Shown: positions 33,996-42,173, counted from the stretch's first letter. The stretch: 64,000 nt of DNA from Variovorax boronicumulans (GCF_029892485.1 NZ_JARXVG010000003.1:310001-374000), one strand, 5' to 3'. Numbers and translations are program-made. The notes: generated by a model from the sequence alone, not told the origin.

Positions 33996-35105
33996 ATGCT
34001 GAAGAAAACCCTTGCCGCGCTCGGCCTGCTGCTGCTCGCAGCCATCGTCTACCTCGCGCTGTGGCCCGTCCCGGTCAAGCCGGTCATCTGGTCCGCCCCT
34101 GCCGACCCCGGCTACACCGGCGTCTTCGCGGTGAACGACCACCTGGCCCAGCTCAACATGATCGACCTCGGCCGGGAAGAGGGCCCCGAGCACATCGCCA
34201 TCGGTCCCGACGGCAAGCTCTACACCACGGTGCTGAGCGGCAACATCCTTCGCATGAATCCCGACGGCACAGGGCAGGAGGCCTTCGTCAACACGGGCGG
34301 CCGCGTGCTCGGCTTCGACTTCGATTCAACCGGCAATCTCATCGCGGCCGACGCCATCAAGGGGCTGCTGTCCATCAGCCCTTCGAAGCAGATCACCGTG
34401 CTCACCAACCAGGTCGACGGCCAGCCGATCCGCTATGCCGACGGCGTGGTGGTGGCGCGCGGCAGCGGCACGATGTATTTCACCGACGCGTCGACGCGCT
34501 TCTCGCCGGCCGAGTGGGGCGGCACCTTCGAAGCCAGCGTGCTCGACATCCTCGAGCAGTCCGCCACGGGCCGTGTGCTCGCCTACGACCCGGCCACCAA
34601 GGCCACGCGCGTCGTTGCGCGCGGCCTGGCTTTCGCGAACGGCATCGCACTGAGCGCCGACGAGAAGAGCCTGTTCGTCGCCGAGACCGGCAAGTACCGC
34701 GTGTGGAAGATCGGCGTCGACGCGCGCGATCTCGACGTGGCCGCAAGCACCCCCAATCCGCAGGCCGCCGTGCTGCTCGACAACCTGCCCGGCTACCCCG
34801 ACAACCTCATGCGCGGGCTCGACGGCAGGATCTGGGTGGGCCTGGTGAAGCCGCGCAACCCGACCATCGACAAGCTCGCCGACAAGCCGTTCCTGCGCAG
34901 CGTGACGATGCGCCTGCCGCGTTCGCTGTGGCCGGTGCCCAAGGCCTATGGCCACGTGGTCGCGTTCAGCGAAGACGGGAAGGTGCTGGCGAGCCTGCAG
35001 GATGCGACGGGCGCCTATCCCGAGACCACGGCGGTTACCGAAACGCGTGACCGGCTCTATGTGCAGAGCCTGCATGCGAAGGGACTGGGCTGGTTGAAGC
35101 GCTAG
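33996..35105 (+). CDS. SMP-30/strictosidine-synthase-like beta-propeller protein
   Basis: The 369-residue protein has one N-terminal membrane anchor (TLAALGLLLLAAIVYLAL) and a six-bladed propeller with the strictosidine-synthase signature GYPDNLMRGLDGRIWVGL near residue 270. RGLAFANGIALSAD is also seen. Relatives include gluconolactonase-like and APMAP-like hydrolases of lactones or esters. It is probably exposed to the periplasm. AAGGAG lies 13 bp before the ATG at 33996; the longer frame upstream is not conserved. Confidence 0.88.
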   Translation: MLKKTLAALGLLLLAAIVYLALWPVPVKPVIWSAPADPGYTGVFAVNDHLAQLNMIDLGREEGPEHIAIGPDGKLYTTVLSGNILRMNPDGTGQEAFVNTGGRVLGFDFDSTGNLIAADAIKGLLSISPSKQITVLTNQVDGQPIRYADGVVVARGSGTMYFTDASTRFSPAEWGGTFEASVLDILEQSATGRVLAYDPATKATRVVARGLAFANGIALSADEKSLFVAETGKYRVWKIGVDARDLDVAASTPNPQAAVLLDNLPGYPDNLMRGLDGRIWVGLVKPRNPTIDKLADKPFLRSVTMRLPRSLWPVPKAYGHVVAFSEDGKVLASLQDATGAYPETTAVTETRDRLYVQSLHAKGLGWLKR

Positions 35106-35325
35106 CTGTTTCAGGCACCAGTCATGCGCTGATTGCTCCCAGATGCGAGGCGCTTCATGCGGTCCTCGCCCGCGACCGGCCAAGTCTTCGCGTGATGGTT
35201 CTCTTCTGCACCCTGGCCGTCCTGGAGTACTACGACACGGCGGCGGTCTCGGCGGCCAAGAGGCAGCGGGCGTTGCGGCAGCGGTGTTGCGACGAGAATC
35301 GCGGCTTCACGAGAGCCGCATCCCC

Positions 35326-35973
35326 ATGTTCTTTTCTCGCCAACCGAAGCCGCCTGCCTCGAAGCTCATCCAGCTCCACGAGTACCTCGACCTGCTGCAG
35401 GAAGGTACCGAGGACCACGCCGCAGGCGATGCCATCAAGCGCGGTGCGGTGGCGCTTGCGCAGAGCCTTCGTGAGCCGCTGCGGCTGAAGGACTGGGCGG
35501 CGCCCGAGCCCGCGCGGGTCTTTGCCCGTCGCGCCAAGGCGCACGATGCGCTGCTGGTGCATGTGCCGCTGGACATTCGCGATTGCTTCTTCATCGCCAT
35601 CTTCAGGAACGGCGCATCGACCGCAGGGGAGCACCTTCTCTTCGACATCGGCGCGGAGTACCAGACGCCCATGCTGGACTGTCCCGATTTCGGTGTGGCG
35701 GAAGCGGCGAACGAAGCCAACATCCGCCATTGGGTACCGTTGCTGAAGGACGACGCATCCGCATTCGCCGTCATCGAACTGCGCGGTGGAACGTACATGC
35801 AGGTGTATGCCGATGCCAAGGGTTTCCATCTGGAGCACCAGCTGGTCACCACGGGAGCGCACTATCACAGCGCAGAACCCTTGAGCGCCGATGCCGCCAT
35901 CGACACGCTGGTGTCCTATGCGTGCGGAAAGTACGAGTGGGCCTACAAGCGCTGGGAGTGGCTCGCGCTGTAG
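35326..35973 (+). CDS. Hypothetical protein (possibly immunity-like)
   Basis: The 215-residue product is not assigned. It starts MFFSRQPKPP and has a helical first third (LIQLHEYLDLLQEG), beta-rich middle sections (LLVHVPLDIRDCFFIAIF) and the pair FAVIELRGGTYMQVYADAKGF. It ends in an aromatic stretch (YEWAYKRWEWLAL). The GTYMQV element resembles GSYVQV in the protein at 31692-32090, suggesting a shared fold. It is convergent with the methionine aminopeptidase gene (5-bp gap). Confidence 0.7.
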   Translation: MFFSRQPKPPASKLIQLHEYLDLLQEGTEDHAAGDAIKRGAVALAQSLREPLRLKDWAAPEPARVFARRAKAHDALLVHVPLDIRDCFFIAIFRNGASTAGEHLLFDIGAEYQTPMLDCPDFGVAEAANEANIRHWVPLLKDDASAFAVIELRGGTYMQVYADAKGFHLEHQLVTTGAHYHSAEPLSADAAIDTLVSYACGKYEWAYKRWEWLAL

Positions 35974-35978
35974 GCGCT

Positions 35979-36773
35979 TCAGACCGGCGCGTAGGTGCCC
36001 GTGCCCCCTGGCCAGGCGGTGAGCACTTCGTATCCCTCGGGCGTCACGGCCACCATGTGTTCCCACTGGGCGGAGAGGGACCTGTCCTTCGTCACGACGG
36101 TCCAGCCGTCGGGCATTTGCCTGGTGTCGCGCTTGCCTGCGTTGAGCATCGGCTCGATGGTGAAGACCATCCCCGGCTCCAGCGTGAGGCCGTCGCCGCG
36201 CCGTCCGTAGTGCAGCACTTGCGGCTCGTCGTGGTAGATCTGGCCGATGCCGTGTCCGCAGTATTCCCGCACCACGCTGAAATGCTCGCGCTGGGCGACC
36301 GACTGGATGGCATGGCCGACATCGCCCAGCCTCGCTCCGGGCCTGACCTGCCGGATGCCGGCGAGCATCGCTTCGTAGGTCGTCTCCACCAGACGCCGGG
36401 CCAGCACGCTGGGCTCGCCCACGAAGAACATGCGGCTGGTGTCGCCGAACCAGCCGTCCTTGATGACGGCGACATCGATGTTGATGATGTCGCCCTTCTT
36501 CAGGATCTTGTCGGCCGAGGGGATGCCGTGGCAGACCACCTGGTTGACGGAGGTGAGGATGGTCTTCGGATACCCCTGGTACCCCACATTGGCCGGCACG
36601 GCGCCCTGGACGTTCACGATGTGCTCGTGGCAGATCCGGTCGAGCGTTTCTGTGCTCACCCCCGGCACGACGTGGGGTTCGATCATGCAGAGCACCTCGG
36701 CGGCGAGCTGGCCGGCCCGCCGCGACATCGCGAGTTCCTCCGCGGACTTGATGGGAACGCCGTTGCGGGTCAC
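35979..36773 (-). CDS. map: Type I methionine aminopeptidase (second gene of a ParD-like operon)
   Basis: The 264-residue pita-bread enzyme has all five metal ligands: Asp100 (NIDVAV), Asp111 (GDTSRMF), His174 (CGHGIG), Glu207 (FTIEPM) and Glu238 (QWEHMV), plus His82 (VCHGIP). It removes the initiator methionine from new proteins. Housekeeping map genes usually sit beside rpsB. This copy follows a ParD-like gene, overlapping it by four bases, so it is probably an accessory paralogue. Whether another map gene exists in the genome cannot be seen here. Confidence 0.93.
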   Translation of the reverse strand: MTRNGVPIKSAEELAMSRRAGQLAAEVLCMIEPHVVPGVSTETLDRICHEHIVNVQGAVPANVGYQGYPKTILTSVNQVVCHGIPSADKILKKGDIINIDVAVIKDGWFGDTSRMFFVGEPSVLARRLVETTYEAMLAGIRQVRPGARLGDVGHAIQSVAQREHFSVVREYCGHGIGQIYHDEPQVLHYGRRGDGLTLEPGMVFTIEPMLNAGKRDTRQMPDGWTVVTKDRSLSAQWEHMVAVTPEGYEVLTAWPGGTGTYAPV

Positions 36774-37027
36774 TGGTGTTTGCCGTTCGAGGACGAGCGG
36801 GTCTTGCCAGCGGGCGCCGTGGCCGCCGCGGTGATGTCCAGGCCCCCCGAGAGCTCGGCCTGAATCAGCAGTTGGCAGACTTCCCGGTAGTCCAGCTCCG
36901 GGTGCATCTCGGTCAGCATGCCGACCCGCATCCAGTGCTCTGCCTGCGAATTGATGGACCTGCTGAGAGCGTTGCCCGCCACGCGCAGGTTCTCATGCAT
37001 CAGGTCCGAAATCTTGACGATGCCCAT
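36770..37027 (-). CDS. ParD-like family protein (ribbon-helix-helix type)
   Basis: The 85-residue protein has an N-terminal segment MGIVKISDLMHENLRVAGNA followed by QAEHWMRVGMLTE, the pattern of ParD_like proteins related to ribbon-helix-helix antitoxins, and a disordered C terminus. In toxin-antitoxin pairs such a protein binds operator DNA through the ribbon and a toxin through its tail. No ParE gene follows. The partner is methionine aminopeptidase (ATGA overlap). A palindromic operator with a perfect -10 box lies just upstream. Confidence 0.85.
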   Translation of the reverse strand: MGIVKISDLMHENLRVAGNALSRSINSQAEHWMRVGMLTEMHPELDYREVCQLLIQAELSGGLDITAAATAPAGKTRSSSNGKHQ

Positions 37028-37037
37028 TGGCCACCTC

Positions 37038-37064
37038 TATATGAAACGTATATGGATTATATAC
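37038..37064 (-). promoter_or_regulatory. Promoter with palindromic operator for the ParD-like/map operon
   Basis: On the minus strand, TATAAT occurs at 37061-37056. It lies within the perfect inverted repeat GTATAT-N5-ATATAC (37048-37064). TATATG occurs twice at 11-bp spacing on the plus strand (37038-37043 and 37049-37054), one helical turn apart, as expected for arrays of ribbon-helix-helix half-sites. No clear -35 box was seen. The location, 11 bp before the start codon, suggests autorepression by the ParD-like protein. Confidence 0.6.
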
Positions 37065-37125
37065 ATTGCATGTGGTCCGGCATTGCCCGGTCAGATGGGG
37101 CTCCGGAAGGTGCTGGAGACCGGTC

Positions 37126-37200
37126 GCGCCCATCAATCGGCGTGCGCGTGTCAGGCGCTTCATCGACCTCATGGTCGAAGAGCTCGGCACCTCGACCTGA
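37126..37200 (+). pseudogene. C-terminal relic of a LysR-type regulator gene
   Basis: This frame encodes APINRRARVRRFIDLMVEEL-GTST and then a stop. The string N-R-x-x-ARVRxFIDxxVE is the usual C-terminal end of LysR proteins. Upstream in this frame no start codon and no LysR sequence can be read, so only the last 25 codons or so remain. The fragment lies between the ParD-like promoter and the M23 peptidase gene and implies that a regulator gene was lost here. Confidence 0.5.
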
Positions 37201-37219
37201 TGAGCGGGCCGCGCGCAGG

Positions 37220-37786
37220 CTAGGGCAGCTGTCGCAATGCCGGATAGGGATTGATCGCCGTGCCCTTCCACCAGCGCTTGTCCGCATCGAGCAGGAACAC
37301 GGCGAAGTGCAGGTGCGGCACATTGGGCGGCGCGTTCCCGGTGGTGCCGACGTAGCCCACGACGTCGCCCCTGCGCAGCGCCATGCCTTCATGCAGGTTG
37401 TCCGCATACCTGTCGAGGTGGGCGTAGTAGTAGGCCAGCCGGCCCGCCGGGTCGAACTGATAGACGGTGAGCCCGCCCGGCACGCTGGTGAAGAGCTTGA
37501 CCAGCTTGCCGTCGTCCACCGCATGCACGGGCGTGCCTCGCGGCGCGGGAATGTCCAGGGCCTCGTGCGAGCCGCCGGTGCGCCGGTCCGTGAAGGTGTC
37601 TTGCAGTGCAGGCCCCTGCACGCCGTCGATCGGCATCGCGATGGCACGCGCAGCGAGCAAGGCGGTGCCATCGACGGGCGCAGGAACGACGTCCTGCGCC
37701 GACGCGCCACCCAGGGCGGCGAGACAGAAGAAAAGGCCCGATGCACACGCCGCAATCGCGCGGGTGCCGAATGTCGCCGCGCTCAT
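37220..37786 (-). CDS. M23-family peptidoglycan peptidase
   Basis: The 188-residue protein has a signal peptide (IAACASGLFFCLAALGGASA) and an LytM domain with zinc ligands His74 and Asp78 in GGSHEALD and the pair His158/His160 in PHLHFA. A further histidine lies in YYAHLDRY. All catalytic positions are present, so it should cleave peptide cross-links in the periplasm. It is 2 bp downstream of the L,D-transpeptidase gene, which suggests the two act on the same wall cross-links. Confidence 0.9.
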   Translation of the reverse strand: MSAATFGTRAIAACASGLFFCLAALGGASAQDVVPAPVDGTALLAARAIAMPIDGVQGPALQDTFTDRRTGGSHEALDIPAPRGTPVHAVDDGKLVKLFTSVPGGLTVYQFDPAGRLAYYYAHLDRYADNLHEGMALRRGDVVGYVGTTGNAPPNVPHLHFAVFLLDADKRWWKGTAINPYPALRQLP

Positions 37787-37788
37787 GC

Positions 37789-38847
37789 CTACGCTTGAAC
37801 CTCGACGGCGAACCCGGCCTTGGCCAGCTGCGAAAGCCGCGCCGCATTCCAGTTGGTGAGGTGGATGCAGCCGTTCGTCTCGTCATGACCCACGCGCTCC
37901 GGCGCCGGCGTGCCGTGGATGCCCCAGTGCGGCTTCGACAGACCCATCCAGATGTTGCCCACCGGGTTGTTGGGCCCGGCCGCGACATCGACCTTCTGCG
38001 CATCGGCCGGCACTCCCTTCTTCAGGAGCGCGGGGTTGTACGTGAAGGTGGGGTTCTTCACTTCGTTGGTGATCTTCATCTTGCCCACGGGCAACGGATC
38101 GAGCGGCCCGCCGATGCTGACCGGGAAACCCGCGAGCGGCTTTCCATTGCTGTCGAGCACGAAGAGCATGTGGGCCGCCTTGGCGATGCGGATCGACTTG
38201 GCCGAGGCGACCACGCGCGCGTCGGCGGCGGCCGTCGCGCTGACCACGATGATCGAATCGCCGGCCTTGAAGCTGGAGCCCTTGTTCAGGTCCGAGAGGA
38301 GGCGCGGCGCCATGTGATACCGCTCCGACAGCGCTTCCTTCAGGTTCTCGTAGTCGAGTGACTTGAGCTTCGCGCGCTCGGCCATGTCGCGCGGCGTCGG
38401 CGTGAAGGGGCCTGCCACGTCCTTCTCGGTGATCGTGTAGGTCTCGAACAATGGGGTCGCATCCTTGGTGAGCACATCCCAGGTCGCGGCATCGACCTTG
38501 CCGGTGGTCTTGAGGCCGTTGGCCTCCTGGTAGGCCGACACCACGCGCCGCATGTTGGCACCGAAGCCGCCGTCGATCTCGCCGGGGGAGAACCACACGC
38601 GGTCCAGCAGGATCTGCGCACGCACGACGGCCGGACCTCTGGAGCCTTGCGCCAGCACCGGCGTGCTGCTCGCGGCGTTCAGCTTGTCCAGACCGGCGGA
38701 CGCATCCTGCTCGCGCGGCTTCTTCTTGGCGGACGATCCGGCGCCCCATGCGGACCAGGGCACGGCAGCTGCGCACGCTGCCATGGATGCCGTCATGAAT
38801 GCACGACGGGAAGAGCCGGTCGTGTGGCTTTGAAGGCTTGTGGGCAT
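37789..38847 (-). CDS. L,D-transpeptidase (YkuD domain) with peptidoglycan-binding domain
   Basis: This 352-residue exported protein has a twin-arginine-like signal ([19 protein letters not shown]), a PG_binding_1 domain (about residues 65-112: [20 protein letters not shown]), and a C-terminal YkuD domain with the catalytic motif HGT, then [13 protein letters not shown] (Cys327). It forms 3-3 or lipoprotein-peptidoglycan cross-links. It is followed after 2 bp by the M23 peptidase. The order from binding module to catalytic module is typical of YcfS/YbiS relatives. Confidence 0.92.
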   Translation of the reverse strand: MPTSLQSHTTGSSRRAFMTASMAACAAAVPWSAWGAGSSAKKKPREQDASAGLDKLNAASSTPVLAQGSRGPAVVRAQILLDRVWFSPGEIDGGFGANMRRVVSAYQEANGLKTTGKVDAATWDVLTKDATPLFETYTITEKDVAGPFTPTPRDMAERAKLKSLDYENLKEALSERYHMAPRLLSDLNKGSSFKAGDSIIVVSATAAADARVVASAKSIRIAKAAHMLFVLDSNGKPLAGFPVSIGGPLDPLPVGKMKITNEVKNPTFTYNPALLKKGVPADAQKVDVAAGPNNPVGNIWMGLSKPHWGIHGTPAPERVGHDETNGCIHLTNWNAARLSQLAKAGFAVEVQA

Positions 38848-38946
38848 GGTGCGCTCCCTGGTAAAGCAAGAAGGTTAGGAGCCCGGGTGCGGGCGCGCTG
38901 TAGTCTGGGACAGTCGTTGCTTGTGCGACTTGCGCCCGCACATGGC

Positions 38947-39045
38947 GTGCGCCACCCGGGCGGCTACGGTTCGGCCAGCACGCTCAGCACGGCGTTCAGC
39001 CGGCATGTGGGGCAATCGCCGGGACGCTACGCGCGGCAGCACTAG
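38947..39045 (+). pseudogene. C-terminal relic of an AraC-family regulator gene
   Basis: The last 32 codons read GGYGSASTLSTAFSRHVGQS-PGRYARQH and then a stop. This is the second helix-turn-helix of AraC-family regulators (GYxSxSxFSxAFxRxxGxSPGxYR). No corresponding N-terminal part or start codon is found upstream, which instead holds the antisense L,D-transpeptidase gene. The stop overlaps the stop of the GNAT gene on the other strand. The intact gene was probably deleted. Confidence 0.6.
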
Positions 39046-39638
39046 CCGGCGCTGCGTCCCTGGAGCACGATGCGAAATCGCAGCTCCGGCGTGCCTCCCA
39101 GCTCCGGCCCCTTGATGAACTCTTCCACCAGTACGCCGCCATTGGCGCGAATGACGTGCTGCGAGGCCAGGTTGTCCGGATTGGTCGTGATCTCGACGTA
39201 GCCCAGCCCGACGGACGAGGCTTCCGGCAGCAGTGAACGCAACGCCTCCTTGGCGTAACCCCTGCCGCTCTTCCATGGCACGACGCCGTACCCGATGTGG
39301 CCGAGGCAGTAAGGCGGCAGGGCATTCGTGCCGGGTTGCCAACGCAGGCCGATGCTGCCGCAAAACTCGTCGTCCCACAGCCAGCGCCGATACCCGGGCA
39401 AGCGCGGGACCTTGGTGCCATCGGGAAGCGCGACCGGTGGCCCCTTGGCCTCTCGATCCACAAGGCTCTTCAGAAACCCGTCGGCGTTCGCTCGTATCAA
39501 CAGGAGTTCTTCTTGCGCGACCTCGGGCCGAAGGTTGTTGGGCGACCATCCGCGTTCGAGCGCTGCGACGTAGCCCGTCAAATACTCGGGCGACGGCCAG
39601 ACGAGATGTACTGCTGAAGCGGCTTTGGAAATTGGCAT
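39042..39638 (-). CDS. GNAT-family acetyltransferase
   Basis: The 198-residue protein has the GNAT core: beta strands leading to GHIGYGVVPWKSGRGYAKEAL, where KSGRGYA is the acetyl-CoA pyrophosphate loop, and VEITTNPDNLASQHVIRANGG, the usual C-terminal part in the RimJ/RimL-like group. The acceptor molecule cannot be told. The ATG at 39638 (MPISKAAS) is used; an upstream extension has no family similarity. The gene is isolated. Confidence 0.85.
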   Translation of the reverse strand: MPISKAASAVHLVWPSPEYLTGYVAALERGWSPNNLRPEVAQEELLLIRANADGFLKSLVDREAKGPPVALPDGTKVPRLPGYRRWLWDDEFCGSIGLRWQPGTNALPPYCLGHIGYGVVPWKSGRGYAKEALRSLLPEASSVGLGYVEITTNPDNLASQHVIRANGGVLVEEFIKGPELGGTPELRFRIVLQGRSAG

Positions 39639-39840
39639 GGGATCGATTTTCGGTGAGAGGGGCGGCCTCACGCCACTTGCGGCCGCCATGCGATGACTCC
39701 TTGCGTCCGTGCCCGCACCTCCGGAGAGGCGAGGCAGGTAGCGACAGCCTCGTAGCCCGGCGAGCCCGGCCAAGGTGCGACGCGGGTCGACGGACTGTGG
39801 TTGGCAGGGTCAAGCAGATTCCACACGATGGGCGTTTGTT

Positions 39841-41046
39841 CTACGGCCGCACCTGGACGAGCGGCTCCAGCTCCGCCCGCAACCGCCGTATCGCCACCTC
39901 ATGCGGCAGCGTCTGCGCCCCGCGCCCGTACGTCATCGCCTTGCGGACCAGCCGCAGTTGCTCGCGCTGCAACTGCCTCTTCAGCCATCGGGCCCGCAGG
40001 CCGAAGGTCCAGCCGATCTCGCGGCGCACCTTGTAGCGCTGCAGCGGTGCGCCCAGGCGCACCCATTCGTCGTCGCGGATCAGTTCGCGCTCGGGCACGA
40101 AGTAAGCGGCGAGCGCGTGGAGGTACGCACCGTTCTCGCGCGCGGCCACGCGCCAGAAGAGCCCGGCCGCGATCATCGCGGGAATCCCCTTGATGACGAG
40201 CATCACGGCCATCTCGCCGTAGCCGCCGTCGAAGAGGTCTTCGAGCCACGGCGAGTTCCAGAGGAAGTGCATGGCCCATGCGAGCGCGAAGCACAGGAAG
40301 GCCACGGCGACCCGCGTGGCCTTCGATCGCTCCGGATGCAGCAGGAACCACGCCACGCCGAAGGACGCGATCGTCGTGTAGGCCGCGTGGCTCCAGAGGC
40401 CGCTCATCAGGCCGCGCGTGAGCAGGTTCAGGAGCACGGGGTACACCTGGTTCTCGAGCGGGAAGTGCATCGAGGCGTTGACGGTGTAGCTCAGGTTCTC
40501 GACCACCTGAAAACCCAGTCCCGCCATGGCACCGACGATCAGCACCGAGAGGTAGGTCTGGAACTGGTTGCGCGCGACCAGCACCAGCAGCACGACGCCC
40601 GCGAGCTTCAGGAACTCCTCGGTGATCGGACCCGCGACGGCCGGGCCCCACACGGCCACGAAGTCCGGCGACACCAGCTTGGCGCACAGGCTCTGGATCG
40701 CGATGTTGGCCGGCGCCGCGAAGTACACCGCGCCGAAACCGCCCCATGCGAAGGCCAGCACGAAGGCCTCGGGCGGGTGCTGCTCGAGCAGGTCCAGCGT
40801 GCGAAAGACCAATAGGAAAACCAGCGTGTAGATGCCCCACACCAGAAGGCCGAGCAACGCGGTGACGGGCACCACGCGAAAGCCCATCGAGAACATGTTG
40901 ATCGTGTAGAACAACCCGTTGACGATCATCGCCGCGAGCAGCCAGAAGGCCGCGCGATGTGGCTGGAAGAACGAGTCGGTGCCCACGGGCCACACGCCGC
41001 GATCCTGTTCGGGGCCCACGAGGCTTTCGGCGCCGTCAGCGCTCAT
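39841..41046 (-). CDS. PrsW-family intramembrane metalloprotease
   Basis: This 401-residue protein has about eight membrane helices. The family motifs are present: PITEEFLKLAGV (paired glutamates), GAMAGLGFQVVEN and SHAAYT plus AWAMHFLWN, which provide the histidine ligands. PrsW of Bacillus cuts an anti-sigma factor in the membrane; related proteins in proteobacteria are uncharacterised. A hydrophilic tail of about 80 residues rich in Arg and Gln is unusual. It follows the gene at 41108-41668 by 61 bp and may be co-transcribed. Confidence 0.88.
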   Translation of the reverse strand: MSADGAESLVGPEQDRGVWPVGTDSFFQPHRAAFWLLAAMIVNGLFYTINMFSMGFRVVPVTALLGLLVWGIYTLVFLLVFRTLDLLEQHPPEAFVLAFAWGGFGAVYFAAPANIAIQSLCAKLVSPDFVAVWGPAVAGPITEEFLKLAGVVLLVLVARNQFQTYLSVLIVGAMAGLGFQVVENLSYTVNASMHFPLENQVYPVLLNLLTRGLMSGLWSHAAYTTIASFGVAWFLLHPERSKATRVAVAFLCFALAWAMHFLWNSPWLEDLFDGGYGEMAVMLVIKGIPAMIAAGLFWRVAARENGAYLHALAAYFVPERELIRDDEWVRLGAPLQRYKVRREIGWTFGLRARWLKRQLQREQLRLVRKAMTYGRGAQTLPHEVAIRRLRAELEPLVQVRP

Positions 41047-41107
41047 TGAAATACCTTCGTGCTTCGCACTGCGGTGCGAGCTTGCTTGGGGCGGCCCGGC
41101 GCGGCGC

Positions 41108-41668
41108 TCATGGCGAGGCCTCCAGGTCCATCGACTCCAGCATGCTGCGGGCCTCGGCCATTGCTTCGTTCAGGCCATCGCTGGCGCCGTAGAAATCGAT
41201 CTGCACGAGCGACTTTCGCTGCGGGTCGACCACCTGCCAGAACCGGCCCGCGAGCTTCGATCCGTAGTACGCGAAGGTCTTGCCCTGCAAGCCCCAGGAG
41301 GTGACGAAATCGGAGATGTCGCCGTCGATCTCCAAGTGCTGTCCGCGCTCCATGAGCCGTTGCTGGCGCACCAGCGGGCCATCAGGTCCACCCACCCACG
41401 GACCGGTGGTCACGAGGAACTTGTGGCCTCCCTTGAAGAGCATCAGCGACCTGCCGGCCTTGGAGCGCGAGACGTCCATCTCCCATCCGTTGGCGGGCAA
41501 GAACCGGGCATGGCCGACGGAGACCGTCTCTCCCGGGTCGAGGGGCCGGGCGCCGGGTGTTCGGCTGTCCCAGAATGTGAGGCCGCCCACATAGGCCGCG
41601 ATGGCCAGGAGCACCGCGAGTGCACCCGGCCAGGTGCGGTACGGGATGCGGCGTGACGGCTCGGGCAT
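41108..41668 (-). CDS. Hypothetical protein with one N-terminal membrane anchor
   Basis: The 186-residue product has one hydrophobic helix (GALAVLLAIAAYVGGLTFW) near the start and a soluble periplasmic domain with beta-rich parts (GWEMDVSRSKAGRSLMLFKGG, VQIDFYGASDGLNEAMA). No family was recognised. It lies upstream of prsW on the same strand. That makes it a candidate PrsW substrate or partner by location only. An upstream ATG-bearing extension is antisense to the SnoaL-like gene and is rejected. Confidence 0.65.
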   Translation of the reverse strand: MPEPSRRIPYRTWPGALAVLLAIAAYVGGLTFWDSRTPGARPLDPGETVSVGHARFLPANGWEMDVSRSKAGRSLMLFKGGHKFLVTTGPWVGGPDGPLVRQQRLMERGQHLEIDGDISDFVTSWGLQGKTFAYYGSKLAGRFWQVVDPQRKSLVQIDFYGASDGLNEAMAEARSMLESMDLEASP

Positions 41669-41737
41669 CCGTGGATCGTGCCATACGATGCGGGCACCAT
41701 CCAGGCGCCCGATGACGGACTCACAAGGAGATCGACG

Positions 41738-42121
41738 ATGAAAGAGCAGGACATCCGGGCGGCGATCGATCGGCACTGGGCGGCCTCCGCTGCGGGCGAT
41801 CAGATCGCCGAGCACGAGATCTATCACGACGATGCCGTGTGCGCGTATCCGCAGTCGGGCGAGGTCATCCACGGCCGACACAACCTGCAGGCACTGCGCA
41901 GCCATCACCCCGGCAAGCCATCGGGGTTCGCGGTGCGGCGGATCGTCGGGGAGGGCGATCTCTGGATCACCGAGTACGCGATCGACTACGAAGGCAAGAG
42001 CGCCTTCACCGTGAGCATCATGGAGTTCCGGGATGGCAAGGTGGCGCGCGAGACGCAGTACTTTGCCGATCCCTTCGATGCGCCCGCCTGGCGCGCCCAA
42101 TGGGTCGAGCGGGCAGGATGA
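41738..42121 (+). CDS. SnoaL-like (NTF2-fold) protein
   Basis: The 127-residue protein fits the NTF2-like fold: helix IRAAIDRHWAASAAGD, then EIYHDDAVCAYPQSGEVIHGR, and strands ending FTVSIMEFRDGKVARETQYFADPFDAP. This arrangement with HDDAV and IxGR resembles the SnoaL-like domain proteins, which include small isomerases and many proteins of unknown role. AAGGAG (41725-41730) is well placed before the ATG at 41738. It stands alone. Confidence 0.88.
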   Translation: MKEQDIRAAIDRHWAASAAGDQIAEHEIYHDDAVCAYPQSGEVIHGRHNLQALRSHHPGKPSGFAVRRIVGEGDLWITEYAIDYEGKSAFTVSIMEFRDGKVARETQYFADPFDAPAWRAQWVERAG

Positions 42122-42173
42122 TCGACGGGCATCGCTAAAGTCCATGCACGTCCACCAGACCCGCCATCACCCC

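Noticed and set aside
41669..42145. Upstream extension of the 41108-41668 gene
   Set aside because: It is antisense to the SnoaL-like gene, which has clear family similarity and a good ribosome site.
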